A stretch of DNA of 57,698 nt from Cohnella thermotolerans DSM 17683 (GTDB lineage Bacteria; Bacillota; Bacilli; Paenibacillales; Paenibacillaceae): positions 34,314 to 92,011 of the forward strand of contig NZ_KE386960.1 of the NCBI RefSeq assembly GCF_000429825.1. Direction: 5' to 3'. Numbering within the stretch: the stretch's first letter is position 1; the number at the start of each line of letters is the position of its first letter. A model generated the notes under the pieces. The model made no database searches. It saw only the letters and a program-made list of their open reading frames with translations, and was not told where the DNA came from. Shown here one piece after another: positions 8,000 to 15,524 of the stretch. The translations under genes were made by a program, and so were the position numbers.

Positions 8000-9238
8000 T
8001 TACGGATCGAAACGGCGCAGGACGATGACCGCGTTGTGGCCTCCGAAGCCGAACGCGTTCGAGATGCCGACTTCAAGATCGGCCTGCCTGGCCTCGTTGG
8101 GCACATAGTCCAGGTCGCAAACGTCGTCCTTCACTTCCTGATTGATCGTCGGAGGAATGACGCCTTCGCGCAGGCTGCTGGCCAGCGCGACCGCTTCGGC
8201 TCCGCCGGCCGCTCCGAGCATGTGGCCGGTCATCGATTTGTTCGCCGTCACGGGGATGCGGTAAGCGTGCTCCCCGAACAACCGTTTGATGGCGAGCGTC
8301 TCCGACCGGTCCCCGACCCCGGTGCTCGTCGCGTGCGCGCTGACGACGTCCACGTCCTGCGGCTCCAGCCCGGCTTCTCGAAGCGCCGCTTTCATGGCGA
8401 GATAAGCCCCCGTTCCTTCCGGATGGGTGGCGACCATATGATAGGCGTCCGAGCTGGCCCCGTAGCCGATCACTTCGGCGCGGATGTCCGCGTCTCTTCG
8501 CCGGGCGTGGGAGAGCGACTCCAGCACGACGATGCCCGCGCCTTCGGCGATGACGAAGCCGTCGCGCGCGCCGTCGAACGGCCGGCTGGCGCGCGTCGGC
8601 TCGTCGTTGCGGGTCGACAGCGACGTCGCGTTGGCGAAGCTGGCGACCGAGAGCTCGGTGACGGCCGCCTCCGCGCCGCCGGCGATGACGACGTCGGCGA
8701 TGCCCGCCCGGATGAGGCGGAACGCTTCCCCGATCGCCGTATTGCCGATCGAGCAGGCGGTCACCGGCGACATCGTCGGTCCGAGCGCGCCGAACCGGAT
8801 GCTGATGAGCGCCGAAGCCATGTTCGAGATCATCATCGGCACGAGCGTCGGGCTCACTCTTTCCGGCCCGCGTTCGCGCAGCACTCCCTCCTGCTCCAGC
8901 AGCGTCTGAAGCCCGCCGATTCCCGACCCGACATAGACGCCGACCTTTTCCTTGTCGACATGAACCGCGTCCAGCCCCGCATCCGTCCAGGCTTGCTCGG
9001 CGGCGGCGAGGGCGAATTGGCTGAAGCGGTCCATTCTTCTCGCTTCCTTGCGCCCGAATCTCGCTTCCGCGTCGAAATCCCGCACAAGCCCCGCAATCTT
9101 CACTTTATGTCGGCTCGTGTCGAACGTATCGATCGGGGCGATGCCCGATTGTCCCCTTTTCAAGCGGCTCCAAAAGGAGGCCACATCGTTGCCAAGCGGC
9201 GATATGACGCCCATCCCCGTAATGACGACTCTTTCCAT
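8000..9238 (-). CDS. Beta-ketoacyl-ACP synthase II family (FabF paralogue)
   Basis: A 412-residue condensing enzyme. The triad is intact: Cys162 (VTACSIGNTA), His302 (SAHATSTGVGD), His339 with Lys334 (NKSMTGHMLGAAGG). C-terminal GFGGHN is present. It should extend acyl-ACP with malonyl-ACP. It stands alone, without fabH, acpP or fabD, so it may be a secondary KAS for a specialised acyl chain rather than the housekeeping fabF. The nucleophile loop (ACSIGN) differs from the ACATGT common in housekeeping FabF, which may alter substrate choice. It is divergent from an XRE regulator, with a dyad-bearing promoter region between them. Confidence 0.9.
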   Translation of the reverse strand: MERVVITGMGVISPLGNDVASFWSRLKRGQSGIAPIDTFDTSRHKVKIAGLVRDFDAEARFGRKEARRMDRFSQFALAAAEQAWTDAGLDAVHVDKEKVGVYVGSGIGGLQTLLEQEGVLRERGPERVSPTLVPMMISNMASALISIRFGALGPTMSPVTACSIGNTAIGEAFRLIRAGIADVVIAGGAEAAVTELSVASFANATSLSTRNDEPTRASRPFDGARDGFVIAEGAGIVVLESLSHARRRDADIRAEVIGYGASSDAYHMVATHPEGTGAYLAMKAALREAGLEPQDVDVVSAHATSTGVGDRSETLAIKRLFGEHAYRIPVTANKSMTGHMLGAAGGAEAVALASSLREGVIPPTINQEVKDDVCDLDYVPNEARQADLEVGISNAFGFGGHNAVIVLRRFDP

Positions 9239-9298
9239 ACGGCATCCTCCATCTATGAAAATCGTTTACGCTCCTATCCTGAAGGATTTATTATCCTA

Positions 9299-9332
9299 TT
9301 ACAAGTTTTTGTTTATCATAGTATAATAAACA
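9299..9332 (+). promoter_or_regulatory. Promoter with overlapping dyad between fabF paralogue and XRE gene
   Basis: TTACAA (9299-9304), 17-bp spacer, TATAAT (9322-9327), reading toward the XRE gene. A dyad TGTTTAT (9310-9316) / ATAAACA (9326-9332), with further symmetry inside, overlaps the -10. The place suits autoregulation by the XRE protein and possibly control of the divergent fabF paralogue. Confidence 0.55.
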
Positions 9333-9365
9333 CCTTGATCCGATTTCGTCCGAAGGAGCGACCCC

Positions 9366-10226
9366 ATGAACAGACAAACTAGGCTGCAAGCGTTGTCCGA
9401 CTTTCTCAAAAGCCGGCGCGCCAAGCTTCTCCCCGAGTCGTTCGGTTTCCCCGCCGGGACGCGGCGGAGGACGCCGGGGCTGCGCCGGGAAGAAGTCGCG
9501 CAACTGGCGGGCGTCAGCACGACATGGTACACGTGGCTTGAACAGGGCCGGGACATCCGGGTGTCTGCGTCCGTTCTCGATTGCGTGGCCGCCGCTTTGC
9601 AGCTGACCGCCGACGAGCGCAAGTACTTGTTCTCGCTCGCCCTCGATACCGCCGCCGGGACGGTGCCGGCGTGGAACGAGCCGCCGCAGATCAGCCCTTC
9701 TCTTCAGAAAATTCTCCGAGAGCTCCGGTACTGTCCGACCATCGTATCGGACCGGCGATTTATGATCGTAGGCTGGAACGAAGCGGCCGCGCACGTCTTT
9801 CTCGACTTCACGCAAGTGCCGCAGGAAGAGCGCAACATGATCCGGCTGCTGTTCGAGCGCAAGGAGCTGCGCCGGCTGGCCGTCAACTGGGAACATTTTA
9901 TCGAAGGCTTCCTCTCGATTTTTCGCTCCTATTACGGGCAGTACGTCGAGGACGAATGGTACGGAACGTTTCTGGAGGAGATGAAGGCGCAGTACCCGGA
10001 CTTCAAGCCGCTCTGGGAGGAAAGCCGGGTGAGCACCGCGCCCGAAGTGCTGATCGAGTTTCGGCACGCCAAAGCGGGCAAGATGCTGTACCATCTGACC
10101 TCGCTGCAGGTCCAGGGCGAAGCCGATTTGCGCTGCAGCGTCTACACCCCCGCCCCGGATACGTCCACGGAGCTGAAGCTGCGCCGGCTGCTCGACAAAC
10201 GAACCGGTGCCCAAGCGGACGCCTGA
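9366..10226 (+). CDS. XRE-family regulator with MmyB-like C-terminal domain
   Basis: A 286-residue regulator. Residues about 15-85 form a helix-turn-helix (RTPGLRREEVAQLAGVSTTW, then YTWLEQGRDIRVSASVLDCV); residues about 100-280 match the MmyB-like ligand-binding domain (IVGWNEAAAHVFLDF, RNMIRLLFERKELR, FRHAKAGKMLYHLTSLQV). MmyB-type domains have been linked to fatty-acid-like ligands, which would suit the divergent KAS II gene; that link is inference. The ATG at 9366 follows GAAGGAG by 7-8 nt. Confidence 0.9.
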   Translation: MNRQTRLQALSDFLKSRRAKLLPESFGFPAGTRRRTPGLRREEVAQLAGVSTTWYTWLEQGRDIRVSASVLDCVAAALQLTADERKYLFSLALDTAAGTVPAWNEPPQISPSLQKILRELRYCPTIVSDRRFMIVGWNEAAAHVFLDFTQVPQEERNMIRLLFERKELRRLAVNWEHFIEGFLSIFRSYYGQYVEDEWYGTFLEEMKAQYPDFKPLWEESRVSTAPEVLIEFRHAKAGKMLYHLTSLQVQGEADLRCSVYTPAPDTSTELKLRRLLDKRTGAQADA

Positions 10227-10317
10227 TTCCCGTCCTTCCCGCTTTTCGCACATAAGCCGATGCCTGTTGAAAATAATAACGGAAAACGCGATGGCGAAAG
10301 GCGGCGGCAGGCTTTCG

Positions 10318-11469
10318 ATGAATAAGACGCGGTGGATGTCGTGTTTGGCTTTAATGGCGATTGTCCTTTTCTGCCTGGGCGCGGATCGGCCCCATTCGTT
10401 CCGCCTCCATGTGCGGGCAAGCCCGAATGCGGCGTACGAATCCTCGCTGGAGCTTCGGGATGGCCGTCTCGCAAGAAGTTTGAACGCGGCGGCAACGGCA
10501 AAGCCGCGATCCGCTCCGCAACTGTCCGATGTTTACGTCACGGTGTCGGAGGACGGCCGCGAACGGCTTTACCGGATGGACAGCTCGGGTGCGCTATGGG
10601 ACGAAGCGGCCGGGCGCACAGTCGTCCTTCCTCGCTCTGCGGCGAAGAAGCTGGCCCAAAAAGCGGCGCTCCTTCGGCAGCGCCATTACGGACGACTGAC
10701 CGACTGGGAGGAAGCGAAGCGGGCGCTGCCGCGCAAAAGCGTGTTCTCCATCACCGACGTCGAGTCGGGACTCACGTTCCGGGTGCAGCGGCGGGCCGGA
10801 AGCGACCATGCGGACGTTCAGCCGCTAACCAAAGAGGATACGCGCATCATGGCGCAAATTTACGACCGGGGCTGGAGCTGGAGACGCAAAGCGATCATCG
10901 TGGAGACGAACGGCCGCCGGATGGCCGCTTCGATGAACGGCATGCCGCACGGAGGCGACGGCATTCCGGACAACGGCTTTTCCGGTCATTTCTGCGTTCA
11001 TTTTCTGAACAGCAGCACCCACAAGTCCGACCGGCCCGATCCGCTTCATCAACTGATGGTCCACAAAGCCGCCGGCACGCTCAGAACCTACTTGGCCGCC
11101 TCTTCCCCGCTGCAGCTCGCGCAAAACGCGATCGCCGCGATCGACCACGGGGACGCGGAGATGATCCGGCTCATGACCGAGGGCATGGACAAAAGCCAAT
11201 CGGATGCGCTGGTTGAGCTGGCAGGCAGCCTGTCCTCCATCCGGGCGACCGCGTTGCGCGAGCCCATGCCGGAGACGGACGGCGCCCTCAACGCCGTCGT
11301 CGAGACGGATGTCGCCATGCAGCTTGCAACAGGCGGCATCCGGCGCGAGACGATGCGCTTCTGGTTCGTCCGTCCGGCGATCCAAGCGCCGTGGCGCCTT
11401 CAGGATGCGCAAGGGTCGCCTGAGAAGCGTTCTCGTCTCGCAAAAGCACTTCCTAACGCGCCGATTTGA
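10318..11469 (+). CDS. Secreted protein of unknown function with GHFCVHF motif
   Basis: A 383-residue protein with an N-terminal signal peptide or anchor (MNKTRWMSCLALMAIVLFCL). The middle has DVYVTVSEDGRERLYRMD and SGLTFRVQRRAGSDHADVQP; the best landmark is GFSGHFCVHFLNSSTHKSDR near residue 220, with His and Cys spaced like a catalytic or metal site. I recall this motif from extracellular proteins of Paenibacillus, some joined to copper amine oxidase N-like domains, but no function is known to me. The C-terminal about 100 residues look like a separate helical and beta domain. Starts at 10207 or 10291 are open but have no better ribosome site. Confidence 0.75.
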   Translation: MNKTRWMSCLALMAIVLFCLGADRPHSFRLHVRASPNAAYESSLELRDGRLARSLNAAATAKPRSAPQLSDVYVTVSEDGRERLYRMDSSGALWDEAAGRTVVLPRSAAKKLAQKAALLRQRHYGRLTDWEEAKRALPRKSVFSITDVESGLTFRVQRRAGSDHADVQPLTKEDTRIMAQIYDRGWSWRRKAIIVETNGRRMAASMNGMPHGGDGIPDNGFSGHFCVHFLNSSTHKSDRPDPLHQLMVHKAAGTLRTYLAASSPLQLAQNAIAAIDHGDAEMIRLMTEGMDKSQSDALVELAGSLSSIRATALREPMPETDGALNAVVETDVAMQLATGGIRRETMRFWFVRPAIQAPWRLQDAQGSPEKRSRLAKALPNAPI

Positions 11470-11561
11470 ACAAATTTGGCAGTGAACGTTTTCTTCTGGA
11501 GAAAATGGGGGATGCTATGCAAGAATTCGATATTCCGCAACCAGGAGGACGACAGTAGAGC

Positions 11562-12107
11562 ATGAACAAGTTCACAGCCACGATCGGCGCCGGCATCCTC
11601 GGGTCCCTGCTGCTCGTACCGGCCTTCGGCGCTCCGCAAGCGATTGCGAGTTCCGAGCCGTCGCAGGTGACGGCCAAAATCGTCAATTCCAAGGGCAAGG
11701 AAGTCGGAACCGCCGTCATTACGCCGAAGGGCAACGGCGTCCAGCTTCATCTGGAAGCGAAGAACTTGCCGCCCGGCATTCACGGCATACACTTCCACGA
11801 GACGGGCAAGTGCGAACCGCCTGCCTTCAAAAGCGCGGGCGAACACTTCAACCCCGGCCACAAGCAGCACGGCTTCAACAATCCAAAAGGCTTCCACGCC
11901 GGGGATCTGCCTAACATTCAGGTCAAGGACGACGGAACCGTCGTCGCCGACATTGCAAGCAACCAAGTGACGCTCGCCAAGGGCGCCCCGAATTCGCTCT
12001 TGAAGTCGGACGGTACGGCGATCGTCATTCACGAGAAAGCGGACGACTACGTCACCGACCCGTCCGGCAACTCCGGCAATCGAATCGCCTGCGGGGTCAT
12101 TCGCTAA
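11562..12107 (+). CDS. sodC: Cu/Zn superoxide dismutase family protein (secreted)
   Basis: A 181-residue extracellular Cu/Zn SOD (SodC/YojM family). There is a signal peptide (MNKFTATIGAGILGSLLLVP) and then the SOD barrel. The metal ligands appear complete: GIHFHETGKCE (two His and the disulfide Cys), AGEHFNPGHKQHG (bridging and zinc His), GFHAGDLPN (His and Asp), VIHEKADDY (copper His) and NRIACGVI (second Cys). It should dismute superoxide outside the membrane. The ATG at 11562 is preceded by AGGAGGACGACAG. A strong terminator follows, so it is monocistronic. Confidence 0.92.
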   Translation: MNKFTATIGAGILGSLLLVPAFGAPQAIASSEPSQVTAKIVNSKGKEVGTAVITPKGNGVQLHLEAKNLPPGIHGIHFHETGKCEPPAFKSAGEHFNPGHKQHGFNNPKGFHAGDLPNIQVKDDGTVVADIASNQVTLAKGAPNSLLKSDGTAIVIHEKADDYVTDPSGNSGNRIACGVIR

Positions 12108-12117
12108 GGCGACAATC

Positions 12118-12166
12118 AAAGAAGCCTGTCGGCTCCTGTACGGAGATACGGCGGCTTCTTTCTTTT
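12118..12166 (+). terminator. Terminator of sodC
   Basis: AAAGAAGCC (12118-12126) pairs with GGCTTCTTT (12153-12161), followed by TCTTTT. It starts 10 nt after the sodC stop. Confidence 0.8.
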
Positions 12167-12174
12167 CATTTTCC

Positions 12175-12786
12175 CATTGGCTGACCCGAGGCGTAACGGC
12201 CCGTCAGTTATCCAAGGAGATTCGAGTGACGTACAAGACCGCCTGGCTGATCGCCCACAAGATTCGCCACGCCATCCGTCTGACCACATCCGAGCTTCCG
12301 CTCACCGGTCATGTGCGGGTCAATGAAGACCGTCATGGGCCGACCTCTCTTTACTCCGTTTACAGGCGAAATGTGAAGTACCAGACCTTGATTGCCGCCG
12401 CCTCCATCTCGGAGGAGGGCAAGCTGCTCCGTGTAAAGCTTCACCAAGTGCCGGCGGAGCATTTGTTCGTGGGAGCGACGACGAGATACGGCATACGGTG
12501 CTTCCTGCAACAATGCGTCGAATCGGAAGCCGAACTTACGGTCGCACCCGGCATCTACAACTCCGCTCGTTATCGGCCTTTGAACGCTTTTTGCTATGAA
12601 GCGTCGCGCTATATGAACGGGATCTACTGCGGAATCGGTCCCAAGCATTTGCAGGCTTACTTGGACGAGTACGGTTACCGATTCAACTTCACTTCCAGCG
12701 AAGATTCGATTGTGCGGGACCTGTTGCGGCAGTGCGTCTCGCGCCCCGTGATGACATACCCGCAACTTACTAGGAAGGCTGCTTGA
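12175..12786 (+). pseudogene. IS1595-like transposase remnant
   Basis: An open frame whose ends match IS1595-family transposases: near the start LTRGVTARQLSKEIRVTYKT then AWLIAHKIRHAIR, and near the end RYRPLNAFCYEASRYMNGIY and HLQAYLDEYGYRFNF. The N-terminal zinc ribbon is missing; the frame runs back into the sodC terminator without a start. In the middle, the region where the first catalytic Asp lies (GHVRVNEDRHGP) no longer shows the family's DD motif. GTG 12226 is the first possible start and has AAGGAG upstream. No terminal inverted repeats were found. I read it as a dead transposon fragment that stayed open by chance or recent decay. Confidence 0.65.
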
Positions 12787-13127
12787 ACGACTGGTGATAT
12801 CCGCTTCATTTTCAATGGCTTTTCGTATAAAAGAATCGCCGATATTAGCCCCATGCTAATGGCGTGTTGGCGTGATTTTTTACTCCGCAGTTATCTGGGG
12901 AGCATATTGGTGTTCCATTTTATTAATCAGGTGTAGGAGTGGGCGAAGGGCTAAGCCTCGATTAGAAGTGCATTCTAAGTCTTGGGTACAGAAGAAGCAC
13001 CCCCACCACAAAACTGAGCAGCGGGGATAAGCCCACAATATGGAAAAAAGGCTATTGGCCTTAAAGTGGCCTTGTGGCAGAGGGAGGTCTCTGCGCGCGG
13101 GGCAACAGCCCGAGCCCGAGGTCCCGA
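12787..13127. other. Intergenic region without a recognisable gene
   Basis: About 340 bp between the transposase remnant and the 3' end of the AviRa-like gene. No open frame with a ribosome site, no promoter of good quality and no clear transposon end were seen. It may hold the degraded right end of the IS1595-like element. Confidence 0.6.
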
Positions 13128-13150
13128 AGAAAGGCAGCCGGGGCGGCTGT
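13128..13150 (-). terminator. Possible terminator of the AviRa-like gene
   Basis: On the minus strand CAGCCG, CCCC, GGCTG form a short GC-rich hairpin followed by CCTTTCTT, directly after the stop at 13156. The T tract is poor. Confidence 0.4.
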
Positions 13151-13155
13151 CTCTC

Positions 13156-13905
13156 TTAGATTTCATCGGTTTCGCGAATGGGCTCGAAGATGCCGATCTG
13201 CCGTTTGCCGACCTTCCAATATTGAAGGCGTCGGAAGCGTTCATGCTTGAGGAGTTGCGCTTTGTCCGCAACGACGGCCATAACGGATTGAGCGGAGTCC
13301 AATAGCCCGTACGCATAGCGAAACAAGGCGCCTAAAGGATCGGTACGGTCGCCGCTCCAGCTAGCGATATTTCCGTATGGAACATCGGTCAGCAGAATTT
13401 GAACGCCCGAAGGGCGTTTGCGGGATTCATCCGGGGCGGTCACATCGCCCTGGAACGTCTCGATTTTTGCGATGCGCGACCTCAGGATCAACCCCTCTAT
13501 TCGGTCGACGCTCTTCAACGCTTCTTCATGCGACGGCTTGCCGTGCAACTCCGCAAGCGCCTTTAATTGGGCCTTGCGCTTGGACAGACCTTCCGGCGTC
13601 AGCAAGGCCAAGTTGCGCGCGGCAATGCCAAGCACGCCGGGGTCGGCATCGGAAGCGATCAAGCGCTGCAGACGATGCCCGTGAAGCAAACCGCTCACGG
13701 TGAGCAGATAAGCGCCTCCGCAGCAAGGGTCGTGCAGCGTATAGGGACCTGCATTCCCCTTTTTTTCGAGAATGTCGAAGCATCTTTGTACAATTTCGCT
13801 TGCGAGCCGAACCGGAAACGAGGTCGTTCCGCGCGCGTTGTACAGCACTCTTCCGCTCGCGAAATCTTCGTAGTTGTTCCTTGCCGTCTCGAACTTGTAT
13901 TCCAT
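13156..13905 (-). CDS. AviRa-like 23S rRNA methyltransferase
   Basis: A 249-residue SAM-dependent methyltransferase that matches the AviRa pattern: YEDFASGRVLYNARGTTSFP, VRLASEIVQRCF, then motif I at Asp59 (HDPCCGGAYLLTV), ASDADP at 84-88, and motif IV LLTDVPYGN near Asp173. AviRa of Streptomyces viridochromogenes methylates 23S rRNA at a guanine in domain V and gives avilamycin resistance. Homologues in Firmicutes may protect against orthosomycins or act as housekeeping enzymes; this is inferred. The ATG at 13905 has only a weak ribosome site. It lies 38 bp downstream of the ppaC terminator on the same strand, so it probably has its own promoter or depends on readthrough. Confidence 0.75.
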   Translation of the reverse strand: MEYKFETARNNYEDFASGRVLYNARGTTSFPVRLASEIVQRCFDILEKKGNAGPYTLHDPCCGGAYLLTVSGLLHGHRLQRLIASDADPGVLGIAARNLALLTPEGLSKRKAQLKALAELHGKPSHEEALKSVDRIEGLILRSRIAKIETFQGDVTAPDESRKRPSGVQILLTDVPYGNIASWSGDRTDPLGALFRYAYGLLDSAQSVMAVVADKAQLLKHERFRRLQYWKVGKRQIGIFEPIRETDEI

Positions 13906-13942
13906 GGCTTTCGACCGTCCCTATTCTACTCAGGATCAAATC

Positions 13943-13980
13943 AAAAAACTGGCACCCGAACGCGGCCGTCCGGTGCCAGT
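13943..13980 (-). terminator. Terminator of ppaC
   Basis: Minus-strand stem ACTGGCACC (13980-13972) pairs with GGTGCCAGT (13956-13948), followed by a T tract (13948-13943). It begins 24 nt after the ppaC stop. Confidence 0.85.
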
Positions 13981-14004
13981 CTCTCGTCGCTTCACGATGC
14001 GGGA

Positions 14005-14937
14005 TTACCGCTTGTTGAAAATTTCCGTAAGCACGGGCACGATTTGCGATTTGCGGGAGACGACACCCTTCAGCACCGCTTTGTTCGCGTCCAGCTTGAC
14101 GTTGTAAGCTTCTTCGACCGCGCCGGCTTCCTTGCCGAGGGCGACGCCGACGGAATCGTTGTTCAGAATGTCCGTAACGACGAACAGGAACAAATCCAGC
14201 CCTTTGCTTGCGATAATGCCGTTCAGCTTCTCTTCCAGCTCGGCTTGACGGGAGAGGACGTCATTGACGTCGACGGCATTGACTTGCGCGATTTCGACCT
14301 TGGCGCCGCCCATCGAGAACTCTTTGGAATCGAGGGAGATCAGCTCGTCGATCGATTTGTCGCTCAGGTTGGCGCCCGCCTTCAACATCTCCAGACCGTA
14401 TTGGTCGGCGTCAACGCCTGCGATCGCAGCGAGTTCGCGAGCAGCGGCCACGTCTTCCGGCGTGCAGGTCGGCGATTTGAACAACAGCGAATCGGAGATG
14501 ATAGCGGACAGCATAAGGCCGGCGATATCCTTCGAAATTTCGACTCCGTTTTCTTTGTAAAGCTTCTTCAGAATCGTGGCCGTGCAGCCGACCGGCTCCG
14601 CGCGGTAGTACAACGGTCCGCTCGTCTCGAAGTTGGCGATGCGGTGATGGTCGATGACCTCGACGACGCGCACTTGATCGATGTCGCTCGCGCTTTGCTG
14701 GCGTTCGTTATGGTCGACGAGAATGACTTCCTTCGCTTCGTTCGCAACGGTCTCCACGAGGCGAGGCGCGGAAGCGTTGAACTTATCGAGCGCGAATTGC
14801 GTCTCGGCGCTCACGTTGCCAAGACGAACGGCTTCGACTTCCTGGCCCAGCTTCGTCTTCAGGTCGGCATAAGCGATAGCGGAACAGATCGTGTCGGTAT
14901 CCGGGTTCTTGTGGCCGAAAATCAGAACTTTTCCCAT
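14005..14937 (-). CDS. ppaC: Manganese-dependent inorganic pyrophosphatase
   Basis: A 310-residue family II (DHH/DHHA2) pyrophosphatase that hydrolyses pyrophosphate and pulls biosynthetic reactions forward. Metal ligands are visible: His in [15 protein letters not shown] with both Asp, VDHNE, and the DHH motif ([10 protein letters not shown]). The C-terminal DHHA2 domain carries the SRK motif ([10 protein letters not shown]). The length equals that of B. subtilis PpaC. The ATG at 14937 is preferred over 14943 because AAGGAG is 7 nt away from the former and only 1 nt from the latter. Confidence 0.95.
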   Translation of the reverse strand: MGKVLIFGHKNPDTDTICSAIAYADLKTKLGQEVEAVRLGNVSAETQFALDKFNASAPRLVETVANEAKEVILVDHNERQQSASDIDQVRVVEVIDHHRIANFETSGPLYYRAEPVGCTATILKKLYKENGVEISKDIAGLMLSAIISDSLLFKSPTCTPEDVAAARELAAIAGVDADQYGLEMLKAGANLSDKSIDELISLDSKEFSMGGAKVEIAQVNAVDVNDVLSRQAELEEKLNGIIASKGLDLFLFVVTDILNNDSVGVALGKEAGAVEEAYNVKLDANKAVLKGVVSRKSQIVPVLTEIFNKR

Positions 14938-15083
14938 GTTCATACTCCTTATTTGTCAGTTGGCGATAAAATTATACCTTAGCGAACGGCAGACAAGCAA
15001 GCAAAACGCATGAATGGGGTAATAATAAAAGGAACCTTGCGGGCGCCCGGAAGCAAGCGCCGCCTTAGAAGGAGGAACCCGAA

Positions 15084-15476
15084 TTGCGCAAATGGATTCT
15101 GTCTGTTCTGCTCGTCGTTTGTTGCGTTTACGCCACCGTCTTGATGATGTATTCCCTGAACGACCGGGAAGCCGCGCCGGAGAGCCCCTCCGCATCCCAA
15201 ACCGCGACGCCGAGCGGCTCTCCGAGCGCACAGCCGTCCAAGCCCGTCGACGAAGCGGCCGCTACGGCGCTTTACAAGAGCAATTGCCTGTCTTGCCACG
15301 GGGACCAGCTGCAGGGACAGATCGGCCCGGCGCTGACCAACGTAGGCGCGTCCATGACCAGCGATCAAATATACAAGCAGATCAAGAACGGCGGCGGCGG
15401 CATGCCCAAATTTGAAGGCGTGCTTACCGACGACCAGATCCGGACGCTGACCGATTGGCTGGCGGCGAAGAAATAA
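15084..15476 (+). CDS. Membrane-anchored c-type cytochrome (c-551/CccB-like)
   Basis: A 130-residue protein. Residues 4-23 form a membrane segment, or a lipoprotein-type signal given Cys13-Cys14; a Ser/Pro/Thr-rich linker (about 30-55) precedes a small cytochrome c domain. Haem attachment is Cys68-X2-Cys71-His72 (CLSCHG) and the likely axial Met lies in GGGGMPKFEG. Such proteins carry electrons to terminal oxidases on the outer face of the membrane. The start is TTG 15084 behind AAGGAGGA. It is convergent with copA, and no biogenesis genes are nearby. Confidence 0.9.
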   Translation: MRKWILSVLLVVCCVYATVLMMYSLNDREAAPESPSASQTATPSGSPSAQPSKPVDEAAATALYKSNCLSCHGDQLQGQIGPALTNVGASMTSDQIYKQIKNGGGGMPKFEGVLTDDQIRTLTDWLAAKK

Positions 15477-15524
15477 GGAAGCCCGGATGGGCGCGGAGAT
15501 GCAAAGCCGGAGAGAAGGCGGTCG

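Noticed and set aside
6830..9382. An 850-codon open frame on the plus strand
   Set aside because: It runs antisense to the LLM and fabF-like genes, has Arg/Asp-rich composition and no domain; a GC-driven shadow.
13567..14982. A 471-codon plus-strand frame
   Set aside because: Antisense of ppaC and part of the AviRa-like gene; no family resemblance.
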